A stretch of DNA of 64,000 nt, from positions 248,001 through 312,000 of the forward strand of contig NZ_BMRK01000002.1 in the NCBI RefSeq assembly GCF_014648595.1, read 5' to 3'. This stretch comes from Nocardioides luteus. Lineage in GTDB: Bacteria > Actinomycetota > Actinomycetes > Propionibacteriales > Nocardioidaceae. Below, one piece after another: positions 7,119-15,494 of the stretch. Both the position numbers and the translations under genes were made by a program. The notes beneath the pieces were generated by a model. The model ran no database searches, had not been told where the DNA came from, and saw only the letters and a list, made by a program, of their open reading frames with translations. The stretch's first letter is position 1. Every line of letters begins with the position of its first letter.

Positions 7119-8710
7119 GGCTCCGACGACGCACCTTCCTCGGCGCCGGCCTGGCCGTCCCCGTCGCCGGCTCGCTGGCCGCCTGCGGCGAGACCCCACA
7201 GCAGACCGGGAGGCTCCTGCGCAGCGCGGCACGGCTGCCGAAGGCGTACGCGACCCCGCTGCCGCTGCCTCCGGTCAGACGTCCCCGGGGCGAGCTGATC
7301 GAGATCGCCCAGCGCTCCGCGACGGTCGAGATCCTGCCCGGGCTGAAGACCGAGATGATGACGTACGACGGGGTCTTCCCCGGTCCCACGCTGGAGACCC
7401 GCCGTGGCGAGGCCGTGACCGTACGCCACACCAGCACGCTCACGCTCCCGACCGCCACGCACCTCCACGGTGGGCACACACCGGCGAAGAGCGACGGCTG
7501 GCCGACGGACCTGCTGGTGCCGCCCGGGTTCGAGACGAAGCACACCGAGCACGGCAGCAGCCACGGCAGCAGCCACGGCAGCAGTCACGGCCGCGGTCAC
7601 GGCAGCGGTCACCAGGGCATGGCCGACCCGGAGGCGAAAGTGACCAAGGGGTCCCGCGACTACCGCTATCCGCTCGAGCAGCCGGCGACGACGCTCTGGT
7701 ACCACGACCACCGGATGGACTTCACCGCCCCGCAGGTCTGGCGCGGCCTGGCCGGCTTCCACATCGTCCGCGACGACGAGGAGGACGCGCTCTCGCTGCC
7801 GCGGGGTGAGCGGGAGCTGCCGCTGATGATCACCGACCGGTCCTTCGACGAGGACGGTGCGCTGCGCTACCCCGCGATCGACCCGGAGCTCCTCGGCGAG
7901 CCGGGGGTCGAGGACCGCTACATGGCGGGCGTGCTGGGGGATGTCGTCCTGGTCAACGGCGCCCCGTGGCCGGAGGCGGAGGTCGACGGGGCGCAGTATC
8001 GGCTGCGGCTGCTCAACGCCTCCAACGCGCGCCGCTACGCGCTCAGGCTGCACACCGACGACGGGAAGCCGGTCGGCTTCACCCAGATCGGCTCCGACGG
8101 CGGGCTCCTCTCCACCCCGGCCGAGCACGCCGAGGTCACGATGGCCCCGGGCGAGCGCTTCGACGTCGTCGTCGACTTCCGCGAGCTGGCGCCGGGCACC
8201 ACCGTCGAGATGCGCAACGGCCTCGGCCGCGGCCGGACCGCTCAGGTGATGCGGTTCCGCATCGCCCGCCGCGCGAGCGACGACGTCCGGATCCCGCAGC
8301 GGCTCGCCGACGTACCACCTCCGGAGACGCCCGGCGGCGCGGTCGTGCGCCGGTGGCACTTCCGCCGCGAGGGCGTGCACGGCCGCAGGGGGTGGGGCAT
8401 CAACGGCAAGCCGTTCGACCCGGCCGTCCCGCAGGCGCAGGTGCCGCTGGAGTCGACCGAGATCTGGGAGTTCTTCACCGATGCGCACCATCCGGTCCAC
8501 GTCCACCTCTCGCCGTTCCAGGTCCTGCGGCGCGGCAACCACGGCCCCGGCCCGATGGACCTCGGCTGGAAGGACACCGTCGACGTACGCCCCTACGAGG
8601 CCGTCCGGGTGAGGGTGAAGTTCGAGAGGTACGCCGGCCGGTTCCTGATCCACTGCCACAACCTCGAGCACGAGGACATGGCGATGATGGCCGGGTTCGA
8701 GACGATCTGA
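7115..8710 (+). CDS. Tat-exported, probably lipid-anchored multicopper oxidase with a His-rich insert
   Basis: 531 residues. The N-terminus RRRTFLGAG is a twin-arginine signal and LAAC (Cys24) fits a lipobox, so the enzyme is probably exported folded and anchored. Three cupredoxin domains carry the four copper motifs: HLHGGH, WYHDH, HPVHVHLSPF and HCHNLEHEDMAMM, the last giving type-1 copper ligands with an axial Met. It belongs to the CotA/bilirubin oxidase/CueO group, oxidising phenols, bilirubin-like compounds or metal ions with O2. Between the first two motifs a Ser/Gly/His stretch (GSSH repeated, then GRGH and GSGH) could bind extra copper. Start ATG 7115 inside the overlap with the upstream membrane protein. 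Confidence 0.92.
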   Translation: MRLRRRTFLGAGLAVPVAGSLAACGETPQQTGRLLRSAARLPKAYATPLPLPPVRRPRGELIEIAQRSATVEILPGLKTEMMTYDGVFPGPTLETRRGEAVTVRHTSTLTLPTATHLHGGHTPAKSDGWPTDLLVPPGFETKHTEHGSSHGSSHGSSHGRGHGSGHQGMADPEAKVTKGSRDYRYPLEQPATTLWYHDHRMDFTAPQVWRGLAGFHIVRDDEEDALSLPRGERELPLMITDRSFDEDGALRYPAIDPELLGEPGVEDRYMAGVLGDVVLVNGAPWPEAEVDGAQYRLRLLNASNARRYALRLHTDDGKPVGFTQIGSDGGLLSTPAEHAEVTMAPGERFDVVVDFRELAPGTTVEMRNGLGRGRTAQVMRFRIARRASDDVRIPQRLADVPPPETPGGAVVRRWHFRREGVHGRRGWGINGKPFDPAVPQAQVPLESTEIWEFFTDAHHPVHVHLSPFQVLRRGNHGPGPMDLGWKDTVDVRPYEAVRVRVKFERYAGRFLIHCHNLEHEDMAMMAGFETI

Positions 8711-8725
8711 GATCCAGCTCCGAGA

Positions 8726-10432
8726 TCAGCTCATCTCGAGCCGCTTCTCCATGTCGTCGAGCACGGCCTCGACCTTCCGGTATGTGTGCGAGCTGTAGGC
8801 GCCGATGCTTCGCTCGGCGGCGAGCGCCTCACGCATCGCCTCCAGGTAGCGCATCTGCAGGAGCATCGTCTGCTCGACCACGTCGGGCCGGACGGTGGGC
8901 ACTTCGCGGATGCCCGCGAGCACCCGCGGGAGGATGCGGTCCTTGAGCTTCTTCACCAGCTGGGGATCGATCGGCTCGCCGTCGATGGTCTGCGCCTCGA
9001 GAGGGCCGAGATGGTCGACGGCCGACTCGCCGACGTGGCGGAGCAGCGCCCGGAAGGCGTCGCGTCGATCCTCCGGCGACTCGCCGGAGAAGTTCATCCG
9101 GCGGATCACGGCCGGGAGGGTGAGCCCGAACAGCACGAGGGTGATCAGCGCGACCAGGAAGGCGGCGAGCACCACGGTGGCGCGGTGCTCGGTGCCGGCC
9201 GGGATGGTCTGGGCGGCGGCGACCGTGACGACGCCGCGCATCCCGGCCCAGCCGATGGTCATGAACCCGCGCGTCGTGATCGGCTCGCGTTCCTCGAACT
9301 CGATGTCGGCGCGGCCACGCGCGAGCCGGCGCCGGGCGGCGGCGATCCGGGCGTCCTCCTCTTCCTCGTCGGTGGTCAGCGAGTCGAGCTTCTGCTCGAA
9401 CTGGTCCAACCGGGCGCGCTCCAGCTCCCGGGTTTCCTCCCGGTCGCGGAGCGCCGGGCCGGCGAGGCCGACGAACCGGAGCACGACCAGGAGCCCGAAG
9501 ACGACGAGCACGAGCCCGGTGATCTCGCCGAGGGTCGTGTCGCCCTGGGCGGCGTCGACGAGCTCGGGGAGCTGATAGCCCATCGCCAGGAAGACGCCGC
9601 TCTCCAGGATGAAGTTGATGGTGGTCCAGGTCGTCGACTGCGTCTGCCGGTCGCGGGCGCTGAACCGTCGGCTGCCGAGCCCGCCGGTCACAAGCCCGGC
9701 GACGACGACCGCGAGCACGCCGGACGCGTCCAGCTCCTCGGCCGGGAAGTAGGCGATGAACGGCACCGCGAAGGAGATCGTGGTGTTGAGCACCGGGTCG
9801 TCCAGCCGCTGCCGGAGCAGCACGGTCAGCCACCCGATCACGCCCCCGATCACGACCGCACCGAGCACCGCCCACCCGAACTCGACCGCCGTACGTCCCA
9901 ACGAGAACGAGCTCGCCGCAGCGATCCCGGCCACCGCCGAGCGGAGCACGACCAGGGCGGAGGCGTCGTTGACCAGGCTCTCGCCCTCCAGCACCGCCAT
10001 CACCCGCGGTGGCAACCCCACACGGCGGCCGACCGCCGTCGCCGCGACCGCGTCGGTCGGGCTGACGACGGCGCCGAGCGCGACCGCGAGCGGGAAGGAG
10101 ATCTCCGGGAAGAGCCAGTTGACGACCGCCCCGATCACGAGCGCCGAGACGATCACCATCACGACCGAGAGCCAGCTGATCAGCCGGAGGTTCCGTCTGA
10201 AGTCGATCAGCGGCAGGTTGACGGCCGAGGAGTAGAGCAGCGGCGGCAGCACCCCGGCCAGGATCCACTCGGGGTCGAGCTCGATCCCGGGCGCACCGGG
10301 CAGATAGCTCGCCGCGATCCCGAGGCCCACGAGCAGCAGCGGTGCCGCCACACCCGTACGCCGGGCGAACACCGACGCCGCGATCATGGTCACCAGGGCG
10401 GCGCCGCCGATCAGGAAGATCTGATGTTCCAC
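8726..10432 (-). CDS. Na+/H+ antiporter, CPA1 family
   Basis: 568 residues. About 12 membrane helices fill the first 420 residues, with the CPA1 motifs GAVVSPTDAVAAT and EGESLVNDASALV that hold the ion-binding aspartates. A charged stretch rich in Glu, Asp and Arg (about 330-375) and a C-terminal cytosolic tail follow. It exchanges Na+ or K+ for H+ at the membrane. The gene starts with GTG 10432; a TAGACT box lies 7 bases upstream and overlaps the stop codon of the dehydrogenase gene, so it may have its own leaderless promoter as well as read-through from the operon upstream. Confidence 0.92.
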   Translation of the reverse strand: MEHQIFLIGGAALVTMIAASVFARRTGVAAPLLLVGLGIAASYLPGAPGIELDPEWILAGVLPPLLYSSAVNLPLIDFRRNLRLISWLSVVMVIVSALVIGAVVNWLFPEISFPLAVALGAVVSPTDAVAATAVGRRVGLPPRVMAVLEGESLVNDASALVVLRSAVAGIAAASSFSLGRTAVEFGWAVLGAVVIGGVIGWLTVLLRQRLDDPVLNTTISFAVPFIAYFPAEELDASGVLAVVVAGLVTGGLGSRRFSARDRQTQSTTWTTINFILESGVFLAMGYQLPELVDAAQGDTTLGEITGLVLVVFGLLVVLRFVGLAGPALRDREETRELERARLDQFEQKLDSLTTDEEEEDARIAAARRRLARGRADIEFEEREPITTRGFMTIGWAGMRGVVTVAAAQTIPAGTEHRATVVLAAFLVALITLVLFGLTLPAVIRRMNFSGESPEDRRDAFRALLRHVGESAVDHLGPLEAQTIDGEPIDPQLVKKLKDRILPRVLAGIREVPTVRPDVVEQTMLLQMRYLEAMREALAAERSIGAYSSHTYRKVEAVLDDMEKRLEMS

Positions 10433-10442
10433 CCTCGCGAGT

Positions 10443-11381
10443 CTAGGAGGATGGCGCGGCCTCCTGAGGCAGTTCGGGGCCGGAGACGACGTTGAGCAGC
10501 GGACGCCCGTCGGCGAAGCGTCGGAGCTGCTCGGCCACCAGCCGCTCTGCCCGCGGGTAGAAGGTGGCTGCGCCGCCGCCGACGTGCGGGGTCACGATGG
10601 CGCCGGAGGTCCACAGCGGGTGATCTGAGGGCAGCGGCTCGGGGTCGACGACATCGAGAGCCGCCCGGAGCCGGCCGGTGGTGAGCTCGGCGAGGAGCGC
10701 CTCGGTGTCGAGGGTGCGGCCACGGCCGATGTTCACCACGAGCGCGTCGTCGGGCAGGAGAGCGAGCGTCTCCGCGCCGACGAGGCCGATGGTGCCGGGC
10801 GTCTCGGGGAGCGTGAGCACCACGATGTCGGCGGTGGGCAGCAGGCTCGGCAGCTCGTCGACGCCGTGCACCGCACGCCCGGGATCGGCCTTGGACGCGA
10901 CACGCACCACCTCGGCCTCGCAGGCGAGCAGGCGCTGCTCGAGGGCGGCGCCGATCGAGCCGTAGCCGACGAGCACGACCCGCGAGTCGGCCAGCGACCT
11001 GGTGTGCTCCGGCGCCCAGCGGCCGGCGTCCTGGTCGCGCACCCAGCGCGGCAGCTCCCGCTGAGCGGCGAGGATCAGGCCGAGCCCGTGCTCGGCCGCG
11101 CTGGCGTCGTGGAGGCCGCGCCCGTTGCACAGCGTGACGTTTGGGCCGATCAGCGGGAGCACCTTCTCCACCCCCGCGCTCAGGCTCTGCACGGCGCGCA
11201 GCGCCGGCATCCGGGGGAGCAGGTCGCGGCCGACGCTCCGGCCGTACGGCAGCACGTAGAGCTCGACGTCGGAGACGTCCTCGGGCGGGGCGCCGGTGCC
11301 GTCGTACACCTCCACCTGCAGGCCGTCGGGCCAGCCGCCCATCTGCTCCTCCAGCTGGGCCCAGGGCACGAGCACGCGCAT
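10443..11381 (-). CDS. D-isomer 2-hydroxyacid dehydrogenase
   Basis: 312 residues from ATG 11381, chosen over the start at 11408 because AGAGGA lies 9 bases before it. The NAD-binding domain has VGYGSIGAALEQRL (GxGxxG). The catalytic set of the family can be placed as Arg/Glu/His: NIGRGRTLDTEAL, DVVDPEPLPSDHPLW and TPHVGGG. It probably reduces or oxidises a 2-keto/2-hydroxy acid with NAD(P). It is the last gene of the four-gene operon that begins with the MFS transporter at 14424, so a sugar acid or 2-hydroxy acid is the likely substrate. Confidence 0.9.
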   Translation of the reverse strand: MRVLVPWAQLEEQMGGWPDGLQVEVYDGTGAPPEDVSDVELYVLPYGRSVGRDLLPRMPALRAVQSLSAGVEKVLPLIGPNVTLCNGRGLHDASAAEHGLGLILAAQRELPRWVRDQDAGRWAPEHTRSLADSRVVLVGYGSIGAALEQRLLACEAEVVRVASKADPGRAVHGVDELPSLLPTADIVVLTLPETPGTIGLVGAETLALLPDDALVVNIGRGRTLDTEALLAELTTGRLRAALDVVDPEPLPSDHPLWTSGAIVTPHVGGGAATFYPRAERLVAEQLRRFADGRPLLNVVSGPELPQEAAPSS

Positions 11382-11411
11382 CCGGTCACTTCCTCTCGTC
11401 GTCGTCATGGG

Positions 11412-12365
11412 TCAGGCTGGCACAGCGGTCGTGGTCAGGAACCGGGCCAGTCGTTCCCGGTCCGGCAGGCCGTCCTTGTCGCCGGCCGAGGTCGTCGCCA
11501 GGGCACCGACCGCAGCGGCCCGCTCCAGCGCCGGCCCGATGGCCAGGCCGTCGAGGTGGGCGCTGATCAGGCCTGCGGCGAAGCCGTCACCGGCGCCGAC
11601 GGTGTCCACCACGTCGACGTCGAAGGCGCGCTGCTGCACGCTGCCCTCCGGCCCGAAGGCGACCGCACCCTCACCGCCGTTCTTGACCACCACCCGGGTG
11701 GCGCCCGCGGCGAGGTAGTGCTCGGCGATGCGCTCGGGGTCGGCGTGGCCGGTCAGCACCTGTCCCTCGCCCACGCCGGGGAGCACCCAGTCGGCGAGGG
11801 CGGCGACCTCGTTCACCACGACGACCATCTCCTGCGGGCTCGGCCACAGCGCCGGACGCAGGTTCGGGTCGAAGGAGATGCTCGCTCCGCCCGCACGCGC
11901 GGCGGCGATCGCCTGGAACGCGAAGTCGCGGGCCGTCTCCGAGATCGCCAGCGGGATCCCGGTCAGGTGGAGATGACGGGCCCCCAAGACGTACGCCGCG
12001 GCCGGCGGGCTCCACGACAGCCGGCTGCCCGCGGAGCCGCTGCGGAAGTAGACCACCTCCGGGTCGCCACCGTCCGCCCGCGACTTCAGCTGGAAACCGG
12101 TCGGCGCGACGGGGTCGGTCTCGACCAGGGACAGGTCGACGCCACAGCCGCCGAGCTCCTCCCGGACGAACAGCCCGAACGGGTCGTCGCCGAGCCGGCC
12201 GACCCAGCCGGAACGGTGACCGAGCCGCGCCAGCCCGGTCGCCACGTTGGTCTCCGCGCCGGCGGTGGCCCGGACGAAGCTCGCGGCCCGATGCAGCGGG
12301 CCGCTCTCCTGGGCGACGAACATCGCCATCGCCTCACCGAAGGTGACGGCGTCGACGCCGCTCAT
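11412..12365 (-). CDS. PfkB-family sugar kinase, 2-keto-3-deoxygluconate kinase-like
   Basis: 317 residues starting at ATG 12365, which overlaps the upstream FAH gene by ATGA. PfkB signatures: the N-terminal AGAETNVATGLARLG di-Gly region and the C-terminal VDTVGAGDGFAAG anion hole with catalytic Asp. The GEAMAMFV start and the GFQLKSR/YFRSGSAGS segments are typical of KdgK enzymes, which phosphorylate 2-keto-3-deoxygluconate for Entner-Doudoroff type cleavage. No KDPG aldolase or sugar-acid dehydratase is in the window, so the true substrate could be another deoxy-keto acid. Confidence 0.88.
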   Translation of the reverse strand: MSGVDAVTFGEAMAMFVAQESGPLHRAASFVRATAGAETNVATGLARLGHRSGWVGRLGDDPFGLFVREELGGCGVDLSLVETDPVAPTGFQLKSRADGGDPEVVYFRSGSAGSRLSWSPPAAAYVLGARHLHLTGIPLAISETARDFAFQAIAAARAGGASISFDPNLRPALWPSPQEMVVVVNEVAALADWVLPGVGEGQVLTGHADPERIAEHYLAAGATRVVVKNGGEGAVAFGPEGSVQQRAFDVDVVDTVGAGDGFAAGLISAHLDGLAIGPALERAAAVGALATTSAGDKDGLPDRERLARFLTTTAVPA

Positions 12366-13105
12366 GCCGCACCGCGCTGCGTACGTCGCCCATGCATGCC
12401 CTCGACCACCGGGTTGACCAGCTCCCCGATGCCCGCGACGCTCGCCCGGACCTGCTGTCCGGGTCGGATCGGCAGGCTGGCGCCCGGAGCGCCGGTGAGG
12501 ATCACGTCGCCCGGTCCGAGCGGGAGGAAGCCGCTGACCCACGCCACCACCTCGGCGATGCTGCGGGCCAGCCCGTCGGTGCTCGCCGACGGAGCGGCTG
12601 TGTCGTCGACCTCGAGCCCGACCGTCACGGACACCGTGTCGAGGTCGGTCTCGATCCAGGGGCCCAACGGGGTGAACCCGCGCTGCCCCTTGGCCTGCGT
12701 CCACAGCGAGTCGGCGACCTGCAGGTCGCGGCCGGTGACGTCGTTGGCGACCGTGTAGCCCAACACGTCACCCGAGGCGCCGAGCACGACGGCGAGCTCG
12801 GCCTCCGCGTGGACCAGGCCGAGATCGGCCGATACCGGCACTGGCTCGCCCGGCCCGATCACCGACCGTGCGGGCTTGAGGAAGGCCTGCGGCGGCAGCA
12901 GCCGGTCGCCCGGCCCGGTGTTGTGCGCCATCCCGACGACGGTGCGGGGCTCGACCGGGGCCAGCAGCCGGGCATCGTCCGCGGCGACCCACCGGTCGAG
13001 ACGCCGGATCTCGCTCGCGAAGAGGTCCTCGATCAGCCGGTAGCCGTCGGCCTCCACCACCGCATGGTCGGTCCCGCCAGGATGCTCGATCCGGGCGATC
13101 CTCAT
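12362..13105 (-). CDS. Fumarylacetoacetate hydrolase (FAH) family protein
   Basis: 247 residues. The FAH fold is shown by VVGMAHNTG, the metal-binding acidic cluster in VHAEAELAVVLG, the following YTVANDVTGRDLQ and a C-terminal LGPGDVILTGAPGA. The family cleaves or isomerises C-C bonds in beta-diketo and keto acids with Mg2+ or Mn2+. In sugar-acid pathways, FAH members hydrolyse 2,4-diketo-3-deoxy acids, which fits the neighbours (keto-deoxy kinase, 2-hydroxyacid dehydrogenase, organic-anion transporter). Overlaps both neighbours by 4 bases, so expression is tightly coupled. Confidence 0.88.
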   Translation of the reverse strand: MRIARIEHPGGTDHAVVEADGYRLIEDLFASEIRRLDRWVAADDARLLAPVEPRTVVGMAHNTGPGDRLLPPQAFLKPARSVIGPGEPVPVSADLGLVHAEAELAVVLGASGDVLGYTVANDVTGRDLQVADSLWTQAKGQRGFTPLGPWIETDLDTVSVTVGLEVDDTAAPSASTDGLARSIAEVVAWVSGFLPLGPGDVILTGAPGASLPIRPGQQVRASVAGIGELVNPVVEGMHGRRTQRGAA

Positions 13106-14424
13106 CGGCCGGTCTCCGCAGCCGTCTCGACAGGAGCCTCGACAGGCGCCGTGGCCGCAGGCGCCCTGACCAGCAGCATGATCGCCGCGGCCGCCGCCAG
13201 ACAGCCCGCCATCAGCAGGAACGACGCGTCGGTGCTCCCGGTGGACCCGTTGAGCCAGCCGACGAGGTAGCTGCCGGCGAAGCCGCCCAGAGCGCCGAAG
13301 GAGTTGATCAGCGCGATCGCCGCACCGGCCACGTTGTTGGGCAGGAACTCCGGGATCTGCGCGAAGTAGGGGCCGTACGGCGCGTACATCGCGCCACCCG
13401 CCACGGTCAGCAGGATGAAGGCGAGCCAGAACTGGTCAGGGCCGAGCAGGTAGGAGCCGTAGAACGCCACCGCGCCCAGCAGCAGCCACGGCCAGACGTA
13501 CCGGCCACGGGTGCCGGCGCGGTCCGACGACCGGCTGTTGAGGATCATCAGCACGACCGCGAGGACGTACGGGATGGCGGAGATGAGGCCGGACATGCCG
13601 ATGCCCTCGCCCGAGGCGGCCTTCACGATCGACGGCAGCCAGAAGACGAAGCCGTAGACGCCGACGCTCCACAGGAAGTACTGCAGGGAGAGCAGGACGA
13701 CGTTGCGCGAGCGGAAGGCCTCGCCGTAGCCCTTGACCGGAGTCAGCCCGCGCTGCTCCTTCTCGAGCTCGGCGACGACGGCGTCGCGCTCGGGCGTGTT
13801 GAGCCACTTCGCCTGCTCGGGACGGTCGCTGACCATCGCCCGGAAGACGAACGCCCAGGCGACCGCCGGCAGCCCCTCGATGATGAACATCCAGCGCCAG
13901 TCGGTGGCCTCGATGAGGAAGCCGGAGACGACCGTCAGCCACAAGACGGTGACCGGGTTGCCGAGGATCAGGAAGGTGTTGGCGCGGCCGCGCTCACGGC
14001 TGGTGAACCAGTGGCTGAGGAAGATCACCATCGCCGGCAGCACCGCCGCCTCGACGACGCCGATCAGGAAGCGTACGGCGATCAGCGCGGTCGCCGAGCT
14101 GAGCAGACCCTGCACCGAGGCGAGCACGCCCCAGGCCAGGAGGCTCCAGAAGATCAGCGACCGTACGCTGCGGCGCTCGGCGTAGATCGCGCCCGGGATC
14201 TGGAACACGAAGTAGCCGAGGAAGAACGCCGCACCGATGAGGGCGGAGACCGCCGGCGTGATCTGGAGCTCCTCGGACATGCCACCGGCGATGCCGATCG
14301 AGAAGTTGGAGCGGTCGAGGTACGCGAGGCTGTAGGTGATGAAGACGATCGGCAGCAGGCGCGCCCAGCGCTGCGTACCCATCGTCGGCGCACCGGAGTC
14401 GGCGCGAGGGTCGGACGTGGTCAT
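13102..14424 (-). CDS. MFS transporter, anion:cation symporter type (sugar-acid uptake)
   Basis: 440 residues from ATG 14424 with AAAGGAA 6 bases upstream; an upstream in-frame start at 14505 has no ribosome site and would add a basic, non-membrane tail. Twelve membrane helices are visible; YLDRSNFSIGIAGG after helix 1 and RFLIGVVEAAVLPAMVIFLSHWF are marks of the ACS family (tartrate, glucarate, galactonate, 4-hydroxyphenylacetate carriers). It heads the operon for the FAH protein, KDG-type kinase and hydroxyacid dehydrogenase, and is divergent from an IclR gene with palindromes between them. Confidence 0.9.
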   Translation of the reverse strand: MTTSDPRADSGAPTMGTQRWARLLPIVFITYSLAYLDRSNFSIGIAGGMSEELQITPAVSALIGAAFFLGYFVFQIPGAIYAERRSVRSLIFWSLLAWGVLASVQGLLSSATALIAVRFLIGVVEAAVLPAMVIFLSHWFTSRERGRANTFLILGNPVTVLWLTVVSGFLIEATDWRWMFIIEGLPAVAWAFVFRAMVSDRPEQAKWLNTPERDAVVAELEKEQRGLTPVKGYGEAFRSRNVVLLSLQYFLWSVGVYGFVFWLPSIVKAASGEGIGMSGLISAIPYVLAVVLMILNSRSSDRAGTRGRYVWPWLLLGAVAFYGSYLLGPDQFWLAFILLTVAGGAMYAPYGPYFAQIPEFLPNNVAGAAIALINSFGALGGFAGSYLVGWLNGSTGSTDASFLLMAGCLAAAAAIMLLVRAPAATAPVEAPVETAAETGR

Positions 14425-14450
14425 CGGGTTCCTTTCGCTCCACTCCCGCG

Positions 14451-14471
14451 TGGCGGAAGTCGCTTTCACCA
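14451..14471. promoter_or_regulatory. Imperfect palindrome before the MFS operon
   Basis: TGGCGGAAG and CTTTCACCA, 7 of 9 positions complementary around a 3-base spacer, 27 bases upstream of the MFS start. It shares the GGAAG/CTT(T)C theme with the better palindrome at 14533, so both may bind the adjacent IclR regulator. Confidence 0.4.
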
Positions 14472-14532
14472 TGCGAGTGTGTCTGTCGCCACATCGGCCC
14501 GTCAACGAATTCCTCCCGTCTTTCAGATGTCG

Positions 14533-14549
14533 CTTCCACGATATGGAAG
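14533..14549. promoter_or_regulatory. Palindrome at the start of the iclR gene
   Basis: CTTCCA and TGGAAG, perfect 6-bp arms with a 5-base spacer, the general shape of IclR-family operators. The right arm GGAAG is 9 bases before the ATG at 14559 and also serves as its ribosome site, so binding would directly block expression of the regulator. Confidence 0.55.
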
Positions 14550-14558
14550 AATGACGTC

Positions 14559-15359
14559 ATGAACGACGCGACCGATGCCGACGCCAAGCGCGACATGGTG
14601 GGCAAGGCCCTGCTCCTCCTCGATCACCTCAGCGCCTACCCCTCCGGCGTACCGCTCTCCACTCTCAGCCGCGAGACCGGCTTCCCGCTGAGCACCTGCC
14701 ACCGGCTGGCGGCAGCACTGATCCGCGACGGCTTCGCGACCTTCGACGAGGACAGCAAGCGCTACTCCCTCGGGCTCAAGGTCTTCTCCCTCGCCCAGTA
14801 CGTCGCCCACCGCCGCGGCTTCGCCGGCTCGGCGCTGCCGGCGCTCGAGGAGCTCACCGGGCAGACCCGCGAGACCTCGCTGATGTCCGTCCGCTCCGGC
14901 CACCACCAGCTCTACGTCCACCACGTCCAAGGGCCCCAGCAGGTCAGCGTGATCGGCACCCCCGGCGCCCTCGGCCCGCTGCACTGCACCTCGATGGGCA
15001 AGGTGCTGGTGGCCTTCGCCCCCGATGCCGAGCGGAAGAGCCTCGTCGACGACCTCGACCTCGTCGCGGCCACACCCCGCACCATCTCCGACCGCGACGC
15101 GTTCGCGGAGATGATCGACCAGGTGCGCGAGGAGGGGTACGCCGTCGCCGACGAGGAGCACGAGATCGGCATCCGCGCGCTCGGCGTCCCCGTCCTCGAC
15201 CCGGACGGCCGCGCCGTCGCCGCCGTCTCGGTCGCCGCCCCGTCCTACCGGATGGAGATGGCCCGGATGCTCGACCTGCTCCCGCACCTGAAAGCCGCCG
15301 CCGAGCGGCTGGCGATCGTCCTGCCGGTCTCCGCCTCCCCCTCGGCCGTGCGGCGCTGA
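14559..15359 (+). CDS. IclR-family regulator of the sugar/hydroxy-acid operon
   Basis: 266 residues. Winged helix-turn-helix at about 14-75 (VPLSTLSRETGFPLSTCHRLAAAL), then the IclR effector domain with LGPLHCTSMGKVLVAF, the pocket-forming motif, and DEEHEIGIRALGVPVLD. Divergent from the MFS-FAH-kinase-dehydrogenase operon, it is the natural candidate to sense the transported acid or an intermediate. Palindromes at 14451 and 14533 lie in the shared promoter region. The effector cannot be read from sequence. Confidence 0.92.
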   Translation: MNDATDADAKRDMVGKALLLLDHLSAYPSGVPLSTLSRETGFPLSTCHRLAAALIRDGFATFDEDSKRYSLGLKVFSLAQYVAHRRGFAGSALPALEELTGQTRETSLMSVRSGHHQLYVHHVQGPQQVSVIGTPGALGPLHCTSMGKVLVAFAPDAERKSLVDDLDLVAATPRTISDRDAFAEMIDQVREEGYAVADEEHEIGIRALGVPVLDPDGRAVAAVSVAAPSYRMEMARMLDLLPHLKAAAERLAIVLPVSASPSAVRR

Positions 15360-15453
15360 ACGGCGCCTGGCACGATGACGCGCGCCGAAAACGCTCTCGC
15401 GGCCAATCTCGCGAACCCCGCGACAACCGCACGCAGCAGGACCATTATCGTTC

Positions 15454-15469
15454 TGTGATCGGCATCACA
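15454..15469. promoter_or_regulatory. Crp/GlxR-type binding site before the NSS symporter
   Basis: TGTGA-N6-TCACA, an exact match to the cAMP-receptor (Crp/GlxR) consensus, 26 bases before the symporter start; the palindrome extends to CTGTGAT/ATCACAG. Position near or after the transcription start suggests repression by the cAMP-bound regulator, or activation if the promoter lies further upstream. Confidence 0.65.
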
Positions 15470-15494
15470 GGAAAATATCAACAAGGAGGCGGAT

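Noticed and set aside
8786-10495. 569-codon frame antisense to the antiporter
   Set aside because: Shadow of the CPA1 gene, charged low-complexity product, no motif.
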